NCBI GenBank assembly: GCA_029204045.2
Contig: CM055066.1
Coordinates: 14,828,484 to 14,892,483, forward strand
DNA from: Tillandsia leiboldiana
Lineage: Eukaryota > Streptophyta > Magnoliopsida > Poales > Bromeliaceae
Length of the DNA stretch: 64,000 nucleotides
Direction: 5' to 3'
Shown: positions 20,868 to 29,009 of the stretch, piece by piece
Position numbering within the stretch: the first letter of the stretch is position 1
Layout: each line of letters starts with the position of its first letter
The notes under the pieces: generated by a model
The model's input: the letters and a program-made list of their open reading frames with translations, nothing else
What the model was told of the DNA's origin: nothing
Database searches by the model: none
Program-made: the position numbers and the translations under genes

Positions 20868-21493
20868 ATTACAGGGGTTCAGGTTATCTTTTTCCCTCTC
20901 GGGAGGGTGGTTGCTCCGGATATCTTTACGGTTTGTTTTACTACTTTTCCTGCTCTACTATTATTTGTCACTGACTTCCCACATCGTGACAGGGTCCAGA
21001 CGGGGGGAGAGGTAGGCGGCGGTGAGGACGGGGCAAGAGCTTCTGGGTCGCTGGGGACCCCGGACTGTATTTTCTCTTTTATCTTTGCATTTCATTCACG
21101 GTTTGTAGTCCTTTGTGTGGTCCTCGATACCCTTGTGGGGTCGGTGTGGATGTCGGCATGGTTCCTTTTGTTTATTTACTTATTTATTTATCTCTCCTTT
21201 TATCTCTGTTGGCCGTTTGGAAAAGAAAACGAAAACCCAAGAAAAGATTGCGAAAATCGTTTTCAAAACCTATGTGTCGTGTGGGCACTGTTTTAAAAAC
21301 CCTGTGGATTTATGCTGTTTTCGAAACATGTTTTCAAAACCTGAGTGCCGGGTAGGCGCCGTTTCAACGACTGTGGATTTATCCTTTTAAAATCACTTAG
21401 CCGTGCGTTTTACTCAGTTATGGTACATAGTTGTATGTTAGAAACTGTTGTGGTTGAATTGATGATTGCGTTTGGAGCTTGTACTAGCCGCTA

Positions 21494-21552
21494 CGCCGTG
21501 CATATACAGAGGAGACTCTGTCCGTTTGCAGAGTAAATCTGTATATGCGGCG
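21494..21552 (+). promoter_or_regulatory. Terminal hairpin of P 5' LTR
   Basis: GCATATACAG (21500-21509) pairs perfectly with CTGTATATGC (21539-21548), extended by CGCC (21494-21497) with GGCG (21549-21552) across a 2-nt bulge. An inner stem ACTCTG (21515-21520) with CAGAGT (21529-21534) lies in the loop. R has ACGTACAG paired with CTGTACGT at the same place: two compensatory changes. Confidence 0.8.
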
Positions 21553-21679
21553 GGTCTGGGCGCGCGCCGGGGAAGAAGATTTATATTCAAAAATAATAAT
21601 AATATTTGAACGCGCCAGAGACATACCTTTTCATTAACCGTTTCCGCTAAAACAAACCCCGGGGTGTGACTGATTAAGA

Positions 21680-21691
21680 TGGTATCAGAGC
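21680..21691 (+). promoter_or_regulatory. P primer-binding site
   Basis: TGGTATCAGAGC, complementary to the 3' end of initiator tRNA-Met, begins 9 bp after the LTR end. Confidence 0.92.
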
Positions 21692-21865
21692 GGTTCTTTC
21701 AATCACAACAGTTAGTGCCGACATCCGTGGGGATACCTCACTTGCCTACAGGTGAATGAAATGGGTAGGGCATAGGAAGGTAGAACGCGAGTGATCGAAG
21801 GGGGGGAAGAGTCTGAGTCCTTTCTCTCGCTAAGGGGTTCGTTGTTTTGTAAGTAAAGTCTAAAG
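21692..21865 (+). other. P leader, shared with R
   Basis: The stretch from the PBS to about 21790 is closely similar to 27171-27290 in R (for example CAATCACAACAGTTAGTG, then GGGTAGGGCATAGGA). It is the place where packaging signals are expected in LTR elements. That role is inferred. Confidence 0.6.
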
Positions 21866-22114
21866 TTGACTCTTGTTGTGTGTGTACAGATAGAGGTCAG
21901 ACTCAGCGAGCAACTGACGACGGAAATGGACATCGCCGACGAAGCAAATCGCCTGCTCCGCAACCAGCTGCGCGACGTGGCTGGGCAACTACTGACCCTC
22001 GCGGAGCGCCTGAGCATACTGATACGGGAACTCGAGGGCGTCGATCACTTCCGATGCGGCACCAGAGACGTCGCCCCTCGCGGGATGCCACAGATGGGCC
22101 CTCCCACCTTCTAG
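21866..22114 (+). pseudogene. gag: P gag, N-terminal fragment
   Basis: This frame of about 82 codons lies in the gag position after the leader. It is rich in Leu, Arg and Glu with an alpha-helical pattern (QLTTEMDIADEANRLLRNQL). It reaches MPQMGPPTF, which resembles the start of the gypsy capsid domain, and then stops (TAG 22112-22114). The following sequence is the zinc-knuckle end of Gag, so the capsid core has been deleted. Gag identity rests mainly on position and on the knuckles downstream. Confidence 0.6.
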
Positions 22115-22606
22115 GAGGCGGTTAACCTGGCCGAGCATCCCGAGCTAGAGCGCGCCCGGCAGGAATACCCTTACCCCCATCCGGTAGAGGACCCCTATCG
22201 GAAGGGCCGGGCGAACAAACGCTCGAGAACCGGGCAGAACCTTGGGCAGACGACGAAGGAAGGACTTAGGCCACCGAAGCCGTGCGTCATATGTGGCGAT
22301 GCGCACCCCGTGACGAGTTGCCCATGGCGGGACGGACACTGTTTTCGATGTGGCAGGCCGGGCCACACGCGTTACGAGTGCCCTCTGAAGCCGGCTACCA
22401 CTAGACCCCCGGCACCGCAATCGGAGAGACGAGAGAATGCCGCGGCCCCCGACTGGCATAGGGACCGACCGAAAGGCCCACGCGCGATGAACCCCAACAG
22501 CACGGGATCCCCACCCCGCCACGCCATACGTCGCTGGCCCAAGGGTTGCAGGCGGACCTCCCCGGCCGCCCTGGGGGACGACGCGACGTCCCAAATTGGG
22601 GAATGA
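22115..22606 (+). pseudogene. gag: P gag, C-terminal fragment with two zinc knuckles
   Basis: Translation gives a basic linker and then two adjacent knuckles: CVICGDAHPVTSC (22283-22321), a short CX2CX3HX4C form, and CFRCGRPGHTRYEC (22340-22381), the usual CX2CX4HX4C form. A proline/arginine-rich tail ends near 22606. W (59390-59487) has the same pair. Knuckles bind element RNA during packaging. Confidence 0.85.
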
Positions 22607-22609
22607 CAA

Positions 22610-22950
22610 GTACCTTTTTTATTTGTTTTACTTTTTCCTTTCCTCTTCCTAGATAGGAGTACCCCCTCGGGCCGGAGCAACCCGCCCCTGTATGACCCTT
22701 GCGAACCTTTTTACCTTTTGTTTTACCTTTCGGTTTCCTTGACCGTTTCGACTCCCACACGCGATTGGGGGGCGAACACCCACGGAAGACTGTTCGGCTT
22801 TACCCACGACTTCTTTTCTTTTTCCTCCCTTACCTTCGAGGTCCTTCAAAGCTGTTCTCTTCGGACCAAGCCGAAACAGGCCTCGGCTGGTAAGTTGTTT
22901 CTTCCATGCACCCTGCAACCCAGCGCCAGTTACGGGCCCCCAGTGACAGT
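22610..22950 (+). other. Pyrimidine-rich stretch of unknown origin within P
   Basis: In W the protease active-site region lies here. In P it is replaced by about 340 bp with long T/C runs (22612-22650, 22700-22745, 22805-22840) and no recognisable frame. It could be a deletion scar filled from elsewhere or a captured fragment. I cannot identify it. Confidence 0.5.
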
Positions 22951-23111
22951 ACGCCCAAGTTTGACTGTGAGAAACGACAGGTGCGACTACAAGAACCGGG
23001 CTTTCCTGAGCATGAGTATATGGCGGGCAAGAGCATCTCTTTCCCGGCGGTCATCTCAGCGGCACGGGCCAGAAGGTTGGTAGAGGGTGGATGTGTGGCC
23101 TACTTAGCATC
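22951..23111 (+). pseudogene. pol: P protease-to-RT linker remnant
   Basis: This matches the W polyprotein after its protease (KRQVRLQEPGFPEH ... SFPAVISAARARRLVEGG). It runs into AGCATC, where R is inserted; the remainder resumes at 33057 with GGTGGATTTAG, exactly as W reads GGTGGATCTGG. The active-site part of the protease is absent. Confidence 0.88.
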
Positions 23112-24785
23112 TGTAAAAACTCAAAATATTTTATTTTAATAAATAGTCTAAAAGTAAATTTTGACCTGGCTTTCGAATTCAAAAGACCTATGTTGATTTA
23201 TCTAGTCAATTGCCAGTGTGCGAGTTGCACGTTTTACGAGATAAAAAGGCTACTTTCCAATCCGGACATGACCTTGGAAATCCGAGTGGACCGTTGCGAT
23301 CGTCTCGTCGAACTGAGCGAGATTCATTTTCAGCACTTCTCGATCTGACGGTCGGATCTTCCAGAAATCGATAAAGAAGCGAGTAAATAAACGCAATCAT
23401 TGTGACAGTGCCTGTGCACAGTGTCACTTAAGTGGCCACTGTAGATGAACAGTAAACCTCAATTTCGGGACTACGGCGGTTACAACGCTGACTAATTCAC
23501 TGTTCGGGACCCAAACATAGTGATTCAGGTAGTCGTTTTGATCCGTTTCGACGTTCTGAACACAATGGCACTGACGGAATTTCCGTCTGGCGACCCTAAG
23601 GCATCGTGACGCGTGCCGAACTGTATAATTTACAGTATAGGATGGAATTTAAAAATTCTGGAGCGAAACTTGAACGAACCAAAATCGCTACCTGATAGGT
23701 TTCGTCGAGCCGGACGTCATGGCGCAGTCCATTTTCCGTTTCGGCGACCGGATCACCTCGAAAAGCGTGAAATACGGGAAAAAGTGGCTTTTTACACATA
23801 AAACCCTATATTTTATACCTCGTATTGCGTGCCACCTCTGTGGTGAGGGACTTAAACGTGAAAAAGAGTTGCTGTGAGGGACTAGGCTCCAAATATGAAG
23901 AGTCGAGGGACTACATTGCGATTGTGCTAATGCACTATTAATACACCTCTCGGCTAGGGTCCCATAAACCCTAACCCCGCAACTCGAGCCCTGCAGCCGC
24001 CCACTCCAACAACCTTCCCCTCTCTGCCTCGCTCCCCGGAACCTCCCCCGCACCGGCCGCCGCCTCTCCATTGCCGGAGAAGAAGGGGATCAAGAACTCA
24101 CCTTGATCTCGGGTGCTTGGAGAGGAAGGTGATCGAGAGGGTATGGGTGATCAAGACCTTGCCTGTGGAGTCCCTAGTGGAGCCGCAACCAAGCCCGAGT
24201 GGAACCCGACACCCCGCCGCCGCCGTGCGCCGCCGCGGCCATCTTCTCCTTCCACGGTTTTCCGGCGGGGTAAGTGTTTGTAAAAGTTTGTTTTAAACCT
24301 CCCCAAGAACACTTCTAGTGTATTCCTGACCTCGAGAGAAATCTCTCCGTGAAGCCTGAGCCGTCGCCGTCGTCCCGTCCGCCGGCGGGAGGGAAATATT
24401 GCCGGAATTCCTTGTTTCGGCTGAGGATGATCACTAGCTTCTTCCGGCCGACAAAATCAAGATCAAGACCGTTGATCTTGGTCTTCTCGGTGACTGAAAG
24501 CTGATCCTAAAGTTTGGAGTTGATCGGTGGAGGATCCGCGAAGATCCGGCATGCCCTAGAACCGGATATTTTGCATCTTCGCCGGAACTCCTCCAACCGG
24601 CGCCGCCGCTCGACCCCGTCGCCGGCCACCACTGTATAAATTACCCTGGCAACCAGCAGAACACTTTGGTCCATCTCGCACCATCCCGGACTTCGCCGGC
24701 CGGATTCCGCCATTAGAGCACCCGTTTTCCGGCGAACTCCTTTCCCGGCCAACCCGGCGCTCTGCGAGGTGGGAAACCGACTCGG

Positions 24786-25804
24786 GTAGGTTCAAATGAT
24801 TATGTTGGAGCTTCTCATGCATTTGCATGCAAATGTTTACGTACGGTTTTTGTTTGGTGTAGTTGCACCCTTTTCTCGGTCCGGGCATCACCACCGCCGC
24901 CCCCGCCGCTTCGGATTGTCGGGCATCGATTCAGGTGAGCCCTAAACACCTTTTTAAGAGTTCCTACCATTTTAGTTTAGCCCAAGAACCCAGGGTTATT
25001 AAGTTGGCTCAATCTTGCTAATTAGAGGATAATTAGTGTGTTTTTTTCCGGCCGCCGCCGCCTCTGGACGTCGGCCGTGGGTCGGACCTGGTCCGGAGCT
25101 CCTCTGGGAAGTTGTTTTAATGTGTGCCCCACTTTGTTCCAGACGTGAAGCCGGTTTGATCCCAATTTGCCCAAAACCGAGCCTTGGCATTTGGTGGTGC
25201 TGCTCCGGCCACTACTCCGGCGGGTTTCCGGCAAGCCTCAGGTGAGCCCCACTGTCTACACTCCCTACTGAGTACCATGCTCCTCTTAGATCACCTTTTG
25301 ATCAAGTTTGTATTAGGTTGCCACATAGTTGTATATTGAACACTAAAAGATTATGGGCCAACTTGTAAATGGGCCTGGTCTCGGCCCAAATATTGTGAGC
25401 ATGGCCTCCGTCTCGTCGTAACAAACGCGCTGAAAGTTACGGCGCAGCTTTTGGACTCCCGGATTTTGAGAACGAGACGAAACATCGGATTAATGCAATA
25501 ACTTTGGGCAAATTAAAATACATTTTGGACTAAAATGCGTTTCGGACTTGCTGGCTGACCTTAGACAGCGTTTACACGCCTACTAGGCATCTTGTTAGAG
25601 TTCAGTAGGTCCTCATTGATCGAGAGTTAGATTCTGTGCGGTAAATCGGCAATTTTGCCCCGTATAAACACTCCGTTACCGTCGTGTCGTCGGGACGGGT
25701 ATATGTGAGTCTAGTTCTGACTACAGTCTCTGTTCAGGGCCCAACAGTTCAGCACCAACCTCCGGATAGTCTAGCGGGAGTTCGGGATCGGCCTTCATTC
25801 AGGT
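24786..25804 (+). other. Exon/intron-like architecture in R LTR
   Basis: Donor CGG/GTAGGT at 24785/24786; acceptor GGTGTAG ending 24862; exon b 24863-24934; donor CAG/GTGAGC; acceptor TTTGTTCCAG ending 25142; exon c 25143-25241; donor CAG/GTGAGC; acceptor CTGTTCAG ending 25737; exon d 25738-25802; donor CAG/GTGGGT. R2 has the matching signals with exons of 70, 99 and 66 bp against 72, 99 and 65 here. Splicing is inferred from these signals only. Confidence 0.6.
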
Positions 25805-26972
25805 GGGTTGTTTTTACTTTATTCCTAGCCTCTAAATTCTATCTTATTGGACGGGGTCTATTCTAAGTGTACTGGGGTTACATAATGACGGGTGATAGCT
25901 TATGCATGTTAGTGGGTTCGCTATAATGACTAGCGTCGATTGCCGACGGTGTTCTTCTTTTTCAACCCTTATATGTCAGCGGGCCACTTTCGAGTGCGCG
26001 CAGTATTACCTCGTTTTCGATTATGCACTTTACCTCATTTACCTCATTACTCTTATTATTCTTATTGTGATACTGACATGATGGTGGTTACGGTTACTGG
26101 GCTCGAGGTTGCCACACGCGCACCCGCGGTTTGGCCACCGCAGAGGGTGCGCTTTTCCGGAAAAGAGGTCGTAGAACCCGTGTATACCCACGAGGTGACG
26201 TAGTGGGGGCCCCTTATTAGTTGTGGGGTTGAGGCGCCTAGGTGCGAGCGGAGCGGCCCGCCGGTTTAGTTGTCCGGCGCGGTCGCGGTGTTGCAGGTAC
26301 GGTATGGGGCCGTCGGTAGTGGACCGACGCGGCCGGGTATTACAGGATGCAGGTGTACAGGTTGCCTTTCCTCCTTGGGAGGACGGTTGCTCCAGTTGTC
26401 TTCACGGTTTGTTTTACTATATTCTCCTGCTTTACTGTTTCTGCGTCACTGACATCCCACTTCGTGACAGGGTCCAGACGGGGAGGGAGGTAGGCGGCGG
26501 TGAGGACGGGACAGGAGCAGCTGGGTCGCTGGGGACCCTGGACTGTATTTATTCTTTTATTCTCGCTTTTCATTACTCTGTAGTTATGTGAGTGGTTCGC
26601 GATACCCTCGTGGGTCGGCATGGATGTCGGTACGGGCTACATTTAGTGCCCCTGGTGCAATATTTTTCCCTTTTATTTCTATCGGCCATTTAAAAACCAA
26701 AAAGGCAGAAGCCAAAGAAAGGATTGCGAAAACCGTCTTTAAAAACTTGGTGTCGGGTGGGCACCGCTTTCAAACCTTGTGGATTTATGCTGATTTTGAA
26801 AACTAGCTTTCAAAACGTAAGCGCCGGGTAGGCGTCCTTTCAAACTTGTGGATTTATCCTTTCCAAAACGATCGGCCATGTGATCTTCTTTTATCAGTAT
26901 AGAATGCTGGTTGGTTATGTATGATTGTTGTGATTGATTGGTTGTGTATGTTGGAACATGTACTGAACGCTA

Positions 26973-27027
26973 CGCCGTGCACGTACAGGGGAGACTCTGT
27001 CCGGTTGCAGAGTGACCCTGTACGTGT
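26973..27027 (+). promoter_or_regulatory. Terminal hairpin of R 5' LTR
   Basis: GCACGTACAGGG (26979-26990) pairs over 12 positions with CCCTGTACGTGT (27016-27027), one pair being G-T. The inner stem is ACTCTG (26994-26999) with CAGAGT (27008-27013). The 3' LTR has the same hairpin about 5898 bp downstream. Confidence 0.8.
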
Positions 27028-27158
27028 GGCGGGTCTGGGCACGCGCCGGGGAGGAGGGGTTCTCTTTTAAACAAAAAAAAAAAAAAATTACGCGTCAAAT
27101 ATTCGGCTTTTATGAATCGTTTCCGCTAAAACAAACCCCCGGGGCGTGACAGATTAAA

Positions 27159-27170
27159 TGGTATCAGAGC
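27159..27170 (+). promoter_or_regulatory. R primer-binding site
   Basis: TGGTATCAGAGC lies 7 bp after the LTR end, as in P. Confidence 0.92.
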
Positions 27171-28875
27171 GTTCTTTCAATCACAACAGTTAGTGCCGAC
27201 ATCCGTGGACAACCCTCACATGCCTACATACGAATGAAATGGGTAGGGCATAGGACTGTAGAACGCGAGTGATCGGGGGAGCGGGGGAAAAGTATATGTC
27301 CCGTTTTCTCGATAGTTGGTTAAGTGCTATACTAGCGGAGTCTAGAACTGACTTGTGGGGTGTGCGAGTACGGGCTAAGTTTTGTTTCTTGGTTTAGCTC
27401 GGTTGTCGCGTTTGTGTAGTCGTGTTGTTTGGGCTAGTGTAGTGGTGTTGTTGTGGGGGTCTTAGGATTCCCCCTGGGGTCGAGAAAGGAGACCACTGGG
27501 ACTAGCAAATCTTGTTCGTTTGGGCTTGATTCTTCCTTTTGTTGAGCGGACCTAGAGCTTAAATACTCCTAGTTGGGAAAGTGATCGTTGGCCTGGGGGT
27601 ATGCAGCTCGGCTCAGTATATGGTGCTTGGAAGGGCAATGGATTGGGACCGAGCGGTAGAGGTTAATCAGAGTGTCACACCCCCTTGGGTGCCAAGACGG
27701 AAGTAGGACCGTGCTTCTTGGGTTTTGTCGCCAGCTCCCCAGGACCAAGGCATAGTCTTGAGGTTTTTGGGTTGCGAGTTTGTGATTGTGAAGCAGTACA
27801 GATCACGAGGGGCGCAAGGCCAATGGGAAGCGCAAGTCGGACATGTTTGGCCACTTTTCCCATGTATTGGATCCCTGGCGTATTTAAGTTTCGGGGATGA
27901 AACTTCTTTTAAGGTGTGAGTGATGTAGCACTCGAGAAATTCTAGTGTGCTCGCGGGCGAGAAAGCAGATCTAACCTTAGCGATTTGCATACCGGTGCGT
28001 GAATTGCACAGTTTCCGATGCACAAATTTCCGCCCTTCCGATCCGATACCTGGGTTTTTGGTTAGGAACGACCCCTAGGATGACTTGTGTTCACAAGGGA
28101 GCGTAGGGTATTGGCACAGTGGTTTGGAGCTCTGGTGTGTGTCACACAGTTGAGTCTCGTTGTTCCGGTTATTAGTCGTACGCACTCCGGTTTTTGGGAT
28201 CGTGGTTAGTGCAGGGTTAGCCGCGGTCATGGTTTCGGCTGTGGGCTGATGTTTTCAATGGAGCCAGAGTGCTCGGATCAGTTACGGTGGTTAAAGGTTA
28301 AATCACTGTTCTCTTCGTAATCGTCCAGCTGATGGCATAGCAGTAGATGACTGCTATTAGTGCACTAGCCTCACAGTTTGCTTAGAGGTTGAACAAGTTG
28401 CTGACCCTTCAGTGTCCCCGTGTCTTAATTCGTTGGCCTATGGGCCCGATGGTAACCCTGTTTTGGGACGGATGCAAATCGACCCCACCTTTTGCACAGG
28501 TTTTGTGGATCGACGTGGACTCGCCTATGTGTTAGTCAGGGTGATGTTTGTGACCACGAGGCGGTAGTAATCCTCGATAAAGGTTATGTTTCGGGCACTG
28601 AGATTGTGTTGGGAAGTATGTGATATACCTTCTAGTGGGAGTTGCGTCCCCAACTTGTTGTTGGCGACAAACCTTTAGTATTCCGCTGTCCTTTTGGTAA
28701 GCACGTTGGCTACAGGCAACGGACGGTCGAAAGAACTGAGGAAATACCCTGCCCTATAATGAGGAGTACCAGATTGGGTCTAAATTAGTAGCCTTAGAGT
28801 TGTAGATACCTTGCGACTGACTTGTAGCCCTCGATTAAACTTTTTGAGCATTTCTCATAGAGTGTGACTTCAGGC
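27171..28875 (+). other. R internal region, non-coding
   Basis: There is no frame with recognisable Gag or Pol. The first ~130 bp match the P leader. The rest is shared with R2 (53752-55200), for example around GTGATCGTTGGCC and AGTGCAGGGTTAGCCGCGG, so it is a stable part of the family, not random filler. Several GTTTTTGG-rich stretches recur. No function can be assigned. Confidence 0.8.
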
Positions 28876-29001
28876 TGTAAGCTCCGGGAATGAAACTTTT
28901 AAGTTGTAAGCTTCGGGGACGAAACTTCTTTTAAGTTGTAAGTTTCGGGGACGAAACTTCTTTTAAGTTGTAAGTTTCGGGGACGAAACTTCTTTTAAGT
29001 T
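28876..29001 (+). repeat. PPT-proximal 32-bp repeat with hairpins, four copies
   Basis: Units at about 28876, 28905, 28937 and 28969 (period 32) each contain AAGTTTCG-GGGA-CGAAACTT or a close variant: an 8-bp stem with a 4-nt purine loop. The full hairpin is at 28940-28959 and 28972-28991. R2 has two copies, P and W one. This region supplies the polypurine primer for plus-strand DNA, so duplication here is unusual. Confidence 0.85.
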
Positions 29002-29009
29002 GTAAGTGA

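Larger units (their letters stand above)
18872..21671 (+). mobile_element. P 5' LTR, 2.8 kb
   Basis: It starts TGTAGAGTCCAGG and ends GGGGTGTGACT, where the 3' copy has GGGGCGTGACA. Length 2800 bp against 2799 for the 3' LTR, with scattered differences by eye. It contains a duplicated GGCCGCCGCCGCCG module (19800-19847), a GC-rich palindrome block, a 50-bp tandem repeat, splice-site-like signals (GTGAGC at 19712; exon-like 20324-20390 ending GAG/GTGGGT) and a strong terminal hairpin. Confidence 0.92.
23112..27151 (+). mobile_element. R 5' LTR
   Basis: It starts TGTAAAAACTC and ends CCCCCGGGGCGTGACA. A TATA-like CTATTAATAC (23935-23944) aligns with CTATATATAG in R2. Downstream lies a chain of splice-site-like signals, then a part homologous to the P LTR (GTGACGTAGTGGGG, CACTGACATCCCAC) and the terminal hairpin. 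Short frames across it (up to 127 codons) are not conserved as proteins in R2 and I do not call them. Confidence 0.95.

Noticed and set aside
23688..24071. 127-codon minus-strand frame, repeated at 29586-29969
   Set aside because: Antisense to the putative promoter of R and present twice only because the LTR is duplicated; not kept in R2.
26223..26591. 122-codon + strand frame in R LTRs (also 32121-32489)
   Set aside because: It crosses the 50-bp-type repeat and the P/R homologous block; frames in P and R2 differ, so there is no protein conservation.
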